Shown here: positions 35,626-47,369 of the stretch, piece by piece
Numbering within the stretch: the first letter of the stretch is position 1
How the letters are laid out: every line of letters starts with the position of its first letter
From: Perilla frutescens
Taxonomy: Eukaryota; Streptophyta; Magnoliopsida; Lamiales; Lamiaceae
NCBI GenBank assembly: GCA_026008535.1
Contig: BRKX01000006.1
Location: 8,764,501 to 8,828,500, forward strand
Reading direction: 5' to 3'
Length of the DNA: 64,000 nucleotides
The notes under the pieces: model-generated
The model's database searches: none
The model's input: the letters and a program-made list of their open reading frames with translations, nothing else
What the model was told of the DNA's origin: nothing
Position numbers and translations under genes: made by a program

Positions 35626-38600
35626 ATGACCCGTTCCTCTACAGAAAAAGATTTAGAGTTCGATCCAGAGCTAGAGAGAACGTTACACCGATTGAGGAAG
35701 ACTGCCAAGGATTCTACCAAGAACCTCGAATCGGAACAAGACATGGCCAACAATGAAGATCCACCACCGAACCCGCAAGGCCTTGCCGCAGGAAGAGCCC
35801 TCATCCATGCCAACGTGGCTGATCATGGACCCGATCATGAGCCTCTCATCCGGGAAATCGGTCGTCTTCGGAGTAACAGACCCATCTGTATTGTGCTGCC
35901 CCCGATTGCCAACAATGCGGAGATCCGACCTGCATTCATCCAAGTGTTGCCGAAGTTTGGTGATATATCGAGAGAAAGTGCACACAAACATTTGTCTGAA
36001 TTTGATCTCGTGTGCTCAACTTTAAGACCTACTGGTTTTACTGCTAATAACCTAAGGTTACTCACTTTTTCTCACACTTTACAGGGAAAGGCACGAGATT
36101 GGTTGTTTGATTTGCCACCAGAGTCTATTACCACATGGGCGGAATTAGAAAGACAATTCCTGAGAAAGTTCTTTCCTGAGACTCGAGCTGCCAATCTGAG
36201 GATGGCCATCAGTAGCATCAAGAAAAAGCCGAATGAAAGCTTGGCCGAATATTGGGAACGATTTCAACAACTGTGTCGCAAATGCACGGACCATGGATTC
36301 ACTGATTATCAGCTTCTGACTAATTACTTTTACCTTGGCATGTCTTCTTTTGATAGGAAAATCATCGATGCTGCCAGCGGGGGATCTCTTACCAACAAAA
36401 CCCTCGGCGAGGCCAAACAGCTCATCATAGACATGGATTCTGGAGGACAGTAATACGAAGAAGAAGACGACAACAGACACCGACCTGTAAGGGCACTCGG
36501 CCGAGCTGAAGAGTCGAGAGTGAATGAAAATATAGATGCTCTTACTTCCCTGGTCCGAAGCCTTGCTGTGGCGCAGACAAGGCCAAACCGCTGCGGAGTC
36601 TGTTCTGAAAATGGATACTTCACTGACGAGTGTCCCAATTTGCAAAGGCCCTCAACTAAACAAGCTTGTTATGGATCGGGCGATGCACAGCAAGATGCTC
36701 TCAGAGGAATCAACTAGGATTCCCCTCGAGGAGACAATTTTAGGAGGAAGTGGAATAATGATCCTTACTTCAATACCTACAATCTAGGTTGGAGAGATCA
36801 CTCGAATTTTCGTTGGAGCCAGCCTGGAGACCAACCAGCAGCAGGAGATCTGCCACCGAGGCCCCCAAGGGGTGAGCCGTATGCCCACACGGACCGATCT
36901 GCGCCATCTTTGAGTGAGATCATGAAGAGTCTCGAGCATAGCACAAGCCTAGTGAACAGTCTAGCGCAGAGCCAAAAGGCCTTTCAGCAGGAGACACAAG
37001 CTGCCCTGGGAAGTATGGGCATGCAGATCACGCAGCTCGCCACGCAAATGAACAAGATGCAGGCGAATCAAGGCAAACTCCCATCCCAAACTGAAATGAA
37101 TCCAAGAGCACATGTCTGCGCTGTCACTTTGAGAAGTATGGAGGAGTTAACCGAGTTGGAGACCAAGAAGGAAGAAAAGAAGCCGGAAGGGCATACTAAA
37201 CGGCCGAAAAAAGAATCTGGCGAAAGGAATGAACAACCTGCTATGTCTCTTCTCTTTCAAACCGAGCTTGTAATACCCCAAAATATTTTAGAAGATTTTA
37301 TTCAACTTATGTTACCCTCTGGTAAGTTAGAAAATAAGATGGGTCCTTAAATGACTCAAATAAAGGAAAATTGCAGCCAGGGAAATCTGTTAAATCTAAT
37401 TTGGTCAAAAATCACCTTAAAAATATGTTATGATATTTTTCTCGGGTTGATAGAAAATGTTTCAAGAATCATGCCAACCTTTGAAATTTCAAATTTCGAG
37501 TTCAAATGAACTCTTGGCACAACTTTAAGTTGGAAAATAATAAATTTAATAGAAAAAGGCACATCCGTCATTATCCAATTTCTTTTTAAAAAATTATCTT
37601 ATTCGTAATTATCCTATTCTTTTTCCATTATTATCCTCTTTCTTTTATTCGTTATTATCCTATTTATTTTTCCTCTATAAATAGGAGCTTAAGGTTCATT
37701 TTTCATTCATTTTCAAAATCGAAACGCCGAGCAGCTTCCAGAGAATGTACGACTCTAATTTCCTATTTCAATTTTGAAATAGTCATTTTGAAGGTGTCAA
37801 CGCGTAGATCACGAATATATGATTGAAATGATGACACGAAGGATGATCACGATGGAAAATCATCGTGACCGCCGCCAATTCCTCGGAGAAGGTACTTTCT
37901 CCGATTCTGGTCATTCGGACCGATAAATTTAGAAATTTCAAGTTCTAAATATGCTTATATTTCGATTATCTTTAATTCTACCGATTCTGATTTTTGATGT
38001 TGTGAGTTTTCGGTATTTTCCCCATTTTCATTTTATGTAAATCTCAGATCTACTCTTCATGGATAGTCGTATTAGAAATCTTCCTTTGATAAATAGTCTT
38101 TGATCATTTGGATCTTGTAGTTAACCGGAACAAATTTTTGATTTCTCGTCGTTTGAAATCCGGATCCGAATATTATATTATAAATCTGCCTAGTTCGAAT
38201 TTATGTTCTAGCCGTCCGATCTTTGATCTGACTATACCATTAAATTCCTTATTTTCTGCACTATCAAAAATTGTACTTTTGAGCAAAACTCCAACGAGTA
38301 TCGAGCTCGATCGAGACCGATACATTTTCAGCTAAAATATGTGAATATTCTTACCGAAACTCCCGTTTTACCCATTTTGGGTCGTCAAATCAAAAATGTT
38401 TCTTCTCGAAAGTTGCTCCAAATATTATTTCCTATAAGACTGCCAAGTTTCGCGATCTCGTTGCGAGTTTTGAATAATTTCAATTATTTAAAGTAGACAT
38501 TTATTTTTATACCGGGAGCATGTATTATCGAAAAATTCTAAAATTCTCATTCTTTAATCTTGGCATATATAGTATCATCCCTGAATATTTTCGTAATTTC

Positions 38601-40727
38601 CGAGTGGTTAAAAAGTGTTGTGGTGTAGATCTGGTAAACTTTGGATAAATGACAAGTTTTGGAAAGAGACCTCTGTCAAATCAGTTGATCCTAGTAAAGC
38701 AAGAATAACGTTTTGGAATTTATTTCCTTCTTCGTCGAAATTATTCAAGGTCTCTAGAGTCGCGCAATCTATTTTAGAATAGAATATAATTAATTATAGC
38801 TCCGCTTATAGTAGATTAATTCCCGAAAATATAGCGATCATCCTGAGTTGAAGTTTACCTTCTGTAGTACCAGCTTAGCTAGAGAAAGAGTATCAGGGTT
38901 GATTCTTCAGAAGTTAGCTTTTCAGAATCCCGAGAAAGGTGGGTTATACTATATCTTTGCAAATTGTATCTTTCGAGTTATTAAGCTCTGCTTTTGTTAA
39001 AATGGCATATGTGACTATCTGTGTTAAATATTTACATGCTACTGTATGTTGTCGGAGTCTCATAAACCAGCGCTGTGTCAATGTGAGTAGCTACAGTATG
39101 CATGCATTATTTGTCCTGCCCTACTCCTTGTCGGTGAGACTAAAATGAAACACTTATTGGTTATACTCTTTGGGTATACTATGGCCATACTCAACGTTAT
39201 GCGCTGGTGATGTAGTTTGGGTTACGGGCAGTGACTGGTTACTCTTAAGCGCTTTCACGATAAAATGTTTTGGTGAACTTAGGTTGCTTTAAATTTTAAA
39301 ATCTCCTAAGCTTCACTACCTGCATGAACACAGATAGATTACTTTAACAAAATGATTTGCATAACTTGAATTGTCAAAACTTGCCCACTGAGTGCATTAG
39401 TACTCAGCCCAAATCTTTTCAAACATTTTCAGGTCAGTAGACTGGAGCGTGGAGGTGACGAGGCTGAGATATGGGCTATTATGATTTACATATTTTTCCG
39501 TTGTCCCTTTTTGTTAGTATTCTGTTAAGAATTGAGCTTTCTCACTTATGATATTCTTTTGCTAAATGCTAAGAACTCTGATCTTGGTATTTTGTTGATA
39601 TGATTCTGCTTCTCTGATTCTGAACATTTGTTGACTTCCTAGTTAACATGTATCATATGCTTAGCTACATAGTTATTTCAAGGGGAGGAAGCCCGTCTTT
39701 CGTTACGTCTATTTATTTCCGTTTGGCCTATGAAAGGGCTTATTGAATTGTTACAGCTTCCATTCTTCTCTTATAAGTTGTTATAAATCGGGATTCGTTC
39801 TAGTTACAGAGGTTATGCTGTCTAATTTTCCGGAAGGCATAATCTATCTTTGGCATACTCGGTTGTTAAATTTTATTCCAAACATTAATCCTTTTGGATT
39901 ATCACCCCGTCGTTAATTAAATTACCCCATTTCTTTCCCACTTCTTAATTCCCACCCCCGTGACGTTCATTTCCACGGTCTTTCGGGACCGGGGCGCTAC
40001 AGAGCTGAATCCACGAGGGAACATCAGCATTGTGACCCTTCGAAGCGGCAAAGAATTGGTTGAGGTTGAAACAAAGATGAAGAAAGACAACACGCGGTGT
40101 GGGCAAACTGCAGAAGCTGAAGACAGACCAAGCGCAGAGGGCAAACAATCTGCTGCCCCGTTTGCCCCTACTGAGGTACAAGGTCCACCTAAAATTTCTA
40201 ACCCTATTAATGCAGCTCCTTTTCCTTCCAGGTTAGCAAGGCACAAGAAAGAGGAGGATGAGAAAGAGATCTTCGAGCTTTTCAAGAAAGTCGAGATCAA
40301 TCTACCATTGATTGATGCTATCAAGCAAGTCCCGAGATACGTGAAGTCCTTGAAAGAACTATGCTCCAAGAAGATACGATATGGGAAAGATGCAAAGATC
40401 AAGGTTGGTGAGACTGTTTCAGCCGTTATTCAACGGAAATTACCTCAAAAATGCCGAGATCCAGATTCAGAGGAAGAAAGGGAAATCCGCGAGATAGTCC
40501 AGCAGCTATACGCAGCCAAGGAGTTTCCAGCTAACAATCAGACAGGCCGTTTACCCTTGCCGACCAACTTGAAGCTGATTTTACCATCTCATGTGAAGGC
40601 CCCTGTGTTGGGGCTGAAAGGGCAAGAAGCAATGTTGGTCGAGTTTTTGAAGAAACATAAAGGTGTGGGGATGGAAACAATTCCTTTCGACAGGGGTAGA
40701 TCTGCTACCCCTGAAATTATCTCTTGA
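35626..40727 (+). pseudogene. Athila-type gag, two stops, split by a solo LTR
   Basis: The first frame (35626-36453) starts MTRSSTEKDLEFDPELERTL and contains the retrotransposon gag core (about residues 100-230; ARDWLFDLPPESITTWAELE, FLRKFFPETRAANLRM, ESLAEYWERFQQLCRKC). In-frame stops are TAA at 36451-36453 and TAG at 36715-36717. Between them lies a zinc knuckle, CGVCSENGYFTDEC, whose His is replaced by Tyr. The frame runs on to 37268, where a solo LTR is inserted, and resumes in phase at 40002-40727. The last part holds the VEINLPLIDAIKQVPRYVKS block that precedes protease in Athila-like gag. Pol is absent after 40727. Confidence 0.88.
37269..40001 (+). mobile_element. Solo LTR (chromovirus/Tekay-like) inside Athila gag, TSD GAGCT
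   Basis: Starts TGTAATACCCCAAAATATTT and ends GGACCGGGGCGCTACA, flanked by GAGCT at 37264-37268 and 40002-40006. At 2,733 bp with no internal coding domains, it fits a long gypsy LTR left by LTR-LTR recombination. The TGTAATACCCC start and the GGGGCGCTACA end are typical of Tekay/Del-like chromovirus LTRs; that lineage call is from memory of the family's ends. Frames such as 38108-38335 and 38939-39148 are taken as chance. Confidence 0.85.
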
Positions 40728-40859
40728 TCGTGTCTTTCATATGTCGAGCCTCGGACGTTAAATAAGGGCGCTTCTCGGGAGGCAACCCGAGCTTTTCTTG
40801 CTTTATTTCATGTTTCTTATTTCATTTAGTTACTTACTTGTTTTTCTTTAATATAATAA

Positions 40860-40915
<56 letters not shown>

Positions 40916-42507
40916 CGTCCAACTTTCTAGTGCAGGTTCCTCTTCTAGCTCCGCCCCTGCCCTTGCCGAGCTCATAGAGTTGTTTGACCACTACACACCA
41001 AGCTGGACCACTGCACTGGAGCACCATTTGTATGCCCCTATTGACCGCCTCGCGCCTTGATTGCTAGTTTGCCCTTTCTTTTCCCCTCTCTTTTAATCGT
41101 TGCTTGTCTTTGATTTGTTTGTTATTTTTCTTTTTTTTGTTGTGTGCGTTTTTATTTCTGTTATGGCTTGAGTTTGTTTTTGTATTCCTCTCACAGTGAG
41201 GACATTGTGACCTTCAAGTGTGGGGGGGATTACCTTGTCAGTTTATTAATTATTGAAGTTATAAAAAAAAAAGAGTCGTTTTTTGTTTGGTTTCTGTTGG
41301 AAGATGACTAAGTATTAATTGTCCCGAATTGATGAACTTGAGGAGAATGGGCTGTGATTGGTTTGACTGGATGAATGTTTGTATGTTTGTGATAGAAATG
41401 TGCCAATTTTTGGATAAGATCTTGAATGATGAATCATGCTTTCGATCACAACGTTCTAAGCCTACAAAAATGTGAGTTTTTGAGCCTATGAGCATGCATG
41501 AATTAAGAGCTCAATTTTTATATAATGAGTGTTGTCTGATTATGTTTTTTGGACGCTTGAATTGCTTTGTTGCCACCCTTGTCGCCACCTCTGATTTCAT
41601 GCACAAAAGTGATTAAGGCATTAGGGATACCCGAGCTATTGGCCCAAGAAAACATCCTAACCATACATTGCCAATTAGTGAGCCACCTTGAGCCTAAAAG
41701 ATCCAATTTTATTGATTGCAGCCACTATACATGAGCCATAGCCTTTCTTTTGGCCTGCTTTTTATCCCTGAAAACATGCAAGTACTATCATGAAGGATGT
41801 TTAAGCTGCATAAGTGAAGAATTTGAAGGCTTGAAAAAAAAAAAATTAATGCTCGTATCCTGCTCCTCTGAAAAAAAAAATTGAATAAGAAGCAAAGCTT
41901 CTATATATATGTAAAAAAAAGAGAGAAAATCAAAGAAAAAAAATTGAGGAGTAGGGTATGGAGAGAGCAAAAGAATATGTGTGCTCGGATTTTTGAAATA
42001 AGCCATATGTTGATTTGAGGATTTTGCTGCGTCGTGCTTAAAAGAGATATACATTCTTGTACTTGTATTGTTTTCTTTACACTCAGCTACTTTGGCTAAA
42101 TGTATCCTACCTCATGAACCTTAGCCCCATTACAACCAAAGAGGAAAGACCTTATGATTTGTGAATGAAATTGAAGTGTGGCAGTTCTAGGTGACAAATG
42201 AGCAATTTTATGTTGAAAAGAGCTAATCATGATTTTGAGTGAACAACTTCCTGACCTGATTTCTTTGAGAGTTAATGAGTGAATCTTGGTGAGGCTGGAT
42301 TGATAAATATGATTCTAACTTGATTGACAATATGTTGGCATGTTTCTTGAACAAAATTGGTTGGTGGTTTGTGGATTGATATAACGCAGCTCATGCTCTG
42401 ATTTCTCACTGATTTGGGAGGTTGATACTTGGTCATTCATCCTTGTTGAGTCTGTTCTTTGTTTTAAGGTTGCTCGAGGACGAGCAAGGTTTAAGTGTGG
42501 GGGGATT
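40728..42507 (+). other. 3' non-coding part of the Athila-type element
   Basis: Begins with the block ggcgcttctcgggaggcaac, common after the coding part of this group. It then has an (AG)n tract at 40864-40911, an internal purine tract (caagtgtggggggg, about 41215) and the true polypurine tract at about 42493-42507. No protein domains. Confidence 0.75.
40864..40911. repeat. (AG)n microsatellite
   Basis: About 23 AG units inside the Athila-type element. Confidence 0.95.
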
Positions 42508-43878
42508 TGATAGGACGTATTCTACTTGCTTTTATTGTTATCTTTTGGTGCCATTTCTCCTAATTAATTGCCCTATACTTGTGTATTTTGGAAGAAATAT
42601 GTGTTTGTTGAGTTGTGTAGGGATGTAGTACAAAGTTGGAGAAAAAGTCATGCTTTTGGTGCAAAAAGAATCTAAGTGAAGAAAGAGCAAAATTCGAGTC
42701 TGAGTAGATCAAGCCGCAAGGGCATGCCGCTGGAAAGCTTGAGCGAGTTTCTAGAACTTGGGCCTCTATACGCGTTTTAGGCTTGCTGAACCCAACTCTC
42801 GGCCCATGATTAAACCTGGATGTGGAATTGAGCTTCCCACCGCCTCAAGAGTCCTTCTTTTGCTATGTTTCCTAGTTTAGATTGATTAGGATTTTATTTC
42901 CTTATCTAATGTTTTAATTAAGGATATTATATATAGATTAGGACTTATTTCTTTATGATTCATTCATTCTATTCACGCACGCAGCAGACCAAAGACACGT
43001 TTCCAGCAACTATTATTTTCTTTTTCATTATTTCATGGTGTTCTGCTCTGTTAATTATCAGCGTGATTTTATGATTATGCAAGTTAGCTAATTTATTCAT
43101 ATTCCGGTGACGAGGATGAAGCTTCGCTTATATAACTGTGAGATCTAATTGTTTGTTCATAATTAATTGATGCATGTATCTGTTATTCTTGGATTTCGGG
43201 TCGTTAATTATTCTAAGTCTATCGAATAGTTGCAAATATTTGGTAGGTTGTGATTAATTACTAGCCAATTAAATCAGCCATACGTAATCGTGGTTTAGGT
43301 TTAATAAGTGGTAAAACGGTTGCTCAAATAACTAGGGGAATAACAGAGTTAATTTTACAGTCCTGTGTCAGAGTCTGTAAGTTAAGAATCGGGTCTTTCT
43401 TGTGCTCATTGTTGTCGGCTCATTAAACTCATAGTGTCTCTTACAGTTGTCAGTCGATTAGGGGAATAATTAATGAAACGTCTTCTTAATTATCGAAACA
43501 GTATAGAGAGATTAGGTCATGTCAGAAGTGTCTTCGGTGACTATAACTGATTTGCATGGTTTGATTAATTAATTCTTGCATCTGTGATCGGTGTTATAAG
43601 TGGAGTGGAGTTTGTTGGATCCGGAATACCCTTTTGTCATTTATTTAAATCAGTTCGTTTGCATAGATATTTTCTTTAGTTGGTCATTTAATTCTTCAAT
43701 TTATTTTGTTATATAATTCACACAAAACCCCTTTTCTGGAAGTTTGGGCACGCAGACTGAAAGTCAAGAGTAATTCTCACCGGTCCTTTGGGAGACGATC
43801 TTGCTCGCCACTGTACTCTGTAGTGTGGGCTTGCCGATGAAAGTCGGAAATTTATTTTTGGTGAAAAACGACGCACCA
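42508..43878 (+). repeat. 3' LTR of the Athila-type element
   Basis: Same bounds and TATA box (about 42927-42941) as the 5' LTR. It is followed by the second CCAAT. Confidence 0.93.
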
Positions 43879-44350
43879 CCAATACCACAGAGGTACATAG
43901 TTAGCCGTTGGACAAAACAAGCATTGTTCAGTACTGGGCATGTTGTTGCAGATGATGTATTGCTCTCTTGTGCTGCTATTGAGGAGAATCGGTTTACTTT
44001 GTATGATATTGTTTCTGAGTTTTATAGTTGTTTGAGTATGGTTGATGGGGACTTGGATAGGTCTTAATTGTTGCAAGCTATAAGGGATGTTAAAGACTCA
44101 TTCAAGTCTGGTGGAGACGGTAAATATAATTTGCATGGTAAAAAGAGGTTATTTGAGGAGTATTATCAATTGTATATGCCGAGGCAAATAAATATTAAAT
44201 CTCTTGTCCCTGTGAAGACAAAAGGTAGCGGCAGTCAGATAAAATCTGACAAAGAGAAGAATGTGGAAAAGATGAACAAGCCATTGAGGAAATGTAATGC
44301 TTGCCGTCAAAAATGCCACCATGTGCTAGGAATTGCCCACGGAAAAAACG
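43879..44350 (+). pseudogene. FAR1-like transposase remnant, right part
   Basis: Continues the frame broken at 34147. PQRYIVSRWTKQA matches the block after the SWIM finger in FAR1/FRS and MULE proteins. A stop (TAA at 44065-44067) interrupts, then the same frame runs to a zinc knuckle-like RKCNACRQK. The knuckle's second half (ARNCPRKKR) is in another frame near 44325, so there is also a frameshift. It is a decayed C-terminal third of a transposase. Confidence 0.75.
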
Positions 44351-44512
44351 ATTTATGTCTATTTTTTTACCAATGTTTCATTTTGTGTTTAGTTTTGTTT
44401 CTATTTTACATAGTTTTTCTTGTGTTGTTTTGTATGGTACAGTTATGGTACTCCATTTTTTTTGTTTGGGTACATTATTTGTGGTACATTACAATTCTTT
44501 GATTTAGGTTGG

Positions 44513-45180
44513 TTGATATTACGAAGTATTTATTCGATGAATACATAGCACTAATTGTAGCATTCACATAATCCTATGCAAATGAATATATTTACGAAGC
44601 ACCAACCACGAAATATGAATATATTTATGTTACTTACGAAGCATTATTCTGAAGTGTACGAAGCACTGTCTTTATATCTCTCTCACTGTAACATGAACTA
44701 ATCATTTACAGCATTGCAGACATTCATAAGTAGCATCGATAATATACATATATAGCATAACAGATAAGCTTAAATAGCATTAAAGATGTGCATGAGTAGC
44801 ATATCAAATTTAATTGGGTAAAAGCTCCAGAGGTATGCATAGGTAGCATCAACAAGCCTAATTCAAAGCAATAACTCACACGTTATTTTTAACAACTTAA
44901 ACACTTAGTAGCACAGATATTCATAAATATCATCAAAGAGGTGCATAATTGGCATTACAAATTTTATTTTGTTCAAAACACCACAGGTGCGCATTAGTAG
45001 CATCAACATTAATAATACGAAGCTCCAAATCATACAAGGTCGTTTACCAAGCTTAACAATAAGTAGCACAATAATTCATAAGTACCATCAACGTCATGCA
45101 TAAGTAGCATAACAAATATGCTTAATTAGTTCACAAAAAAAAACTGTCTTTATCAACGTTCAACAAAAAAATATTGAAAC
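44513..45180. repeat. Subterminal repeats of MULE C (CGAAGCA, AGTAGCAT)
   Basis: More than ten copies of tacgaagca, ataagtagcat and close variants in about 650 bases, non-coding. The ACGAAGCAT word is also frequent in MULE A. Confidence 0.65.
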
Positions 45181-45200
45181 AGTTTCTTGGTGAGCAACAG

Positions 45201-46994
45201 TCACACATCTCCACTCAGAACATCATTCACAGTTGGATTTTTCTTCCTAGAGTTGGCTGCAAAAACTGACTTTGCTTTTCTTTCAATTGAGGCGGCATGT
45301 TCGTTCAAACCCGATGAGAGAACAGAGGCACAATATTTGATACACAGCACATTATTTGCAAGACATTTTCTTTCTCTAGGTTGCGATTCCAAACTTTGCT
45401 AGATTAGCCATGTAAGTCTCCATGTGGCGCATAGTGTACACGCCGCAGTCATTGTTGTTCTCTGCATCGCGCCAATTCATGTCAAGCCTTGCCATGCATG
45501 CGCGTTTAATCAAACATGACTTCACCTTCAATCCTTCCGTGTATAAGTAGTAAGCGAACACATTTTGCTGAAAAACACGACAATGTTTTTATTTTTAACA
45601 AAACATGCCTTTATTTGAAAATAATGAAAAGCATGGGAAAAGAAGAAATGTAATACAAAATAGCATTGTCAAGGAAATAATGAAAAGCATAATAAATTAC
45701 TTTATAAAGCATTAGCTGAGGAGGTAAAAAGCATTAACTAAAACATACCTTTTTTTCTTCTTCTTAGATGGAACTGTGCTCTCATCTTCCAAATTTGATT
45801 CACCTGTATTAAATTACAACAAATATTAAATGTTTACAATTGTTAATCATTAAATAGGCGAATCTTACTGTAATGTTAGTTATCATATGCTAGATAGCCT
45901 AAACACCCCTTCTTTTATCATGTTTATTTTTTGATCTAATTTCCTTGTCTTAGTCAATTGTGTCATCACTCTGATTGTGCAACCGCATATCCTCCTCAAA
46001 ATCAGAGTCGTCTGCAGGAATCTTAGACTTACCTGAAACCCAACATAGAAATCATCCAAATAGGTACTAAGTAGCATTCAAATTTCAAAGTAAACAAATC
46101 AAACATTAATCACAATATAATTTATTTTTTTCTTAAATGATAAAGAGTATCAAATCATGTTTATATCAGATTTCACATCTCCATTCAAAGTCATGGAAAT
46201 CATTTAATTTAGATATTATTAGCAATAATATTTTAGAATTGTGCATGATATCACAAACATATAATTACGTAGCATTTTTATATATTTAAATTAGCACGGA
46301 TATACCGTTTACGGAAATTTAAGCATCAGATTCCATGCTTTACAATGTCAAAATCAAGCGAGGACACATTAATCACAATTTAATACACATTAAACACACC
46401 CATGAATTGATGAAAACACAAAATTTGTAATACAGCATTTCACGATTTCCATTCTCTGTTTGCTTTTGTTATCCACGCTAGAAAATTACTCGATTGCTAA
46501 TCAGAAGTATCAATGGATCCATTCATATCAGATTCGCCCAATTATCAAATCTATTTACTAAATTGATATATTCAATTGTCACAAGCATTCACCACCTTTC
46601 ACCTATTCCAAATTTTTCCCCAAATTCATCATTCAATTCTATTCAAACCATTGAAACTTACCTGATTTCTTTCAACCCATGTTTTTTTTTGCCTCCTCAT
46701 TCGATAGCGCCGTCGCCGGAGGTTAAAATTTCCGCCACCTTCTTGATTTTTGAAGCCATAGTTCACGATAAACTCGCCTAAGTTCGCCGGAATCGTCGCC
46801 GTTCTTGAGAACGTCGCTCTCGATTCTTGCGGGGTTCTAGGTTTTTGGATTCTCACAGTGTTGAGATTTTGATTTGTATTCAAAACCGTTTTTTGTTTAT
46901 CGATTTCGTTGTTCCAGATTTTAAGGGATTTTGATTTCACATACGTATCATATACCAAGTTTAATGCCTGATACCATATGAAATTATGTTTCAA
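45201..46994 (-). pseudogene. Ulp1-like SUMO protease relic in MULE C
   Basis: Minus-strand frames 45561-45376 and 45392-45201 together give the C-terminus of an Ulp1 (C48) cysteine protease domain. The block WRDAENNNDCGVYTMRHMET holds the catalytic Cys, and the tail ERKCLANNVLCIKY follows after a frame break near 45380. The His and Asp parts of the triad are not visible. Further upstream (toward 46994) are exon-like pieces with good donors, e.g. AAATCAG|GTAAGT near 46660 and TTTCAG|GTAAGT near 46036, and an Arg-rich frame at 46994-46629. It is antiparallel to the transposase relic, as in known Ulp1-carrying MULEs. Confidence 0.7.
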
Positions 46995-47158
46995 TTTTAC
47001 ATAAATTAAATAGCCTCCATGTTTAATATTTATTAAAAAAATTGATATTTAACATTTAAAACCCTTTTAATCTCATCCATCTATCTAATATAATCGTAGG
47101 GATCAGATTTGTCCCTAATTTTCACATCAAGTCTTATCCTCATTATAAGCATCCCCTA

Positions 47159-47369
47159 CACACACACACACGCACACACACACATACCCCAGATATATAT
47201 TATAATATTAAAAATATTTGAAATTTCTATTTTACTTATACAATTTTTTTTCGCTTTCACAAATCATAATAGCCCCTTCACGGCCGTTGGTAAGCAGAAG
47301 GCTATTCCCTAGTTGGCAAGAAATTGGTTGAATTCTTCTTCTTCTTTGGAAGCCATTAACAGCGACAGC
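47159..47369. repeat. (CA)n microsatellite and short unique spacer
   Basis: The CA run at 47159-47184 abuts the right end of MULE C; AT-rich sequence follows up to the hAT element. Confidence 0.7.

Larger units (their letters stand above)
34148..43878 (+). mobile_element. Athila-type Ty3/gypsy element, gag only, TSD CCAAT
   Basis: Two LTRs of 1,373 and 1,371 bp (34148-35520 and 42508-43878) start TGATAGGACG and end GACGCACCA. CCAAT flanks the element at 34143-34147 and 43879-43883. The primer-binding site at 35526 (TGGCGCCGTTGCCGGGGA) is that of Athila-type elements (tRNA-Asp). A polypurine tract (AAGTGTGGGGGGATT) precedes the 3' LTR. The interior holds a gag frame and a long 3' non-coding part. 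Protease, RT, RNase H and integrase are missing, so it is non-autonomous. A second LTR element lies inside gag. Confidence 0.93.
33246..47158. mobile_element. MULE C: Mutator-like element with FAR1-like and Ulp1-like relics
   Basis: The left end (TAGGATATAG..., TTGGTGTGAAAAGTAGGGAC) and the inverted right end (TAGGGGATGC..., TTGATGTGAAAATTAGGGAC) are imperfect inverted repeats of the kind seen in MULEs A and B. Inside are a plus-strand FAR1-type transposase C-terminus and a minus-strand Ulp1-type protease relic. The 13.9-kb length is due to the Athila-type insertion; without it and one copy of its target duplication the element is about 4.2 kb. MULEs that carry Ulp1-like genes are known in plants (Kaonashi type). 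The right side abuts a (CA)n microsatellite and the left side (TA)n. Confidence 0.7.

Noticed and set aside
35683..36645. Long minus-strand frames opposite the Athila gag
   Set aside because: Shadows of the gag reading frame; no domains of their own.
38108..39148. Small plus-strand proteins within the solo LTR
   Set aside because: No domains or conserved starts; they lie in LTR sequence whose bounds are set by a perfect target duplication.
39917..40402. 161-residue minus-strand frame
   Set aside because: Antisense shadow of the gag C-terminal part across the solo-LTR junction.
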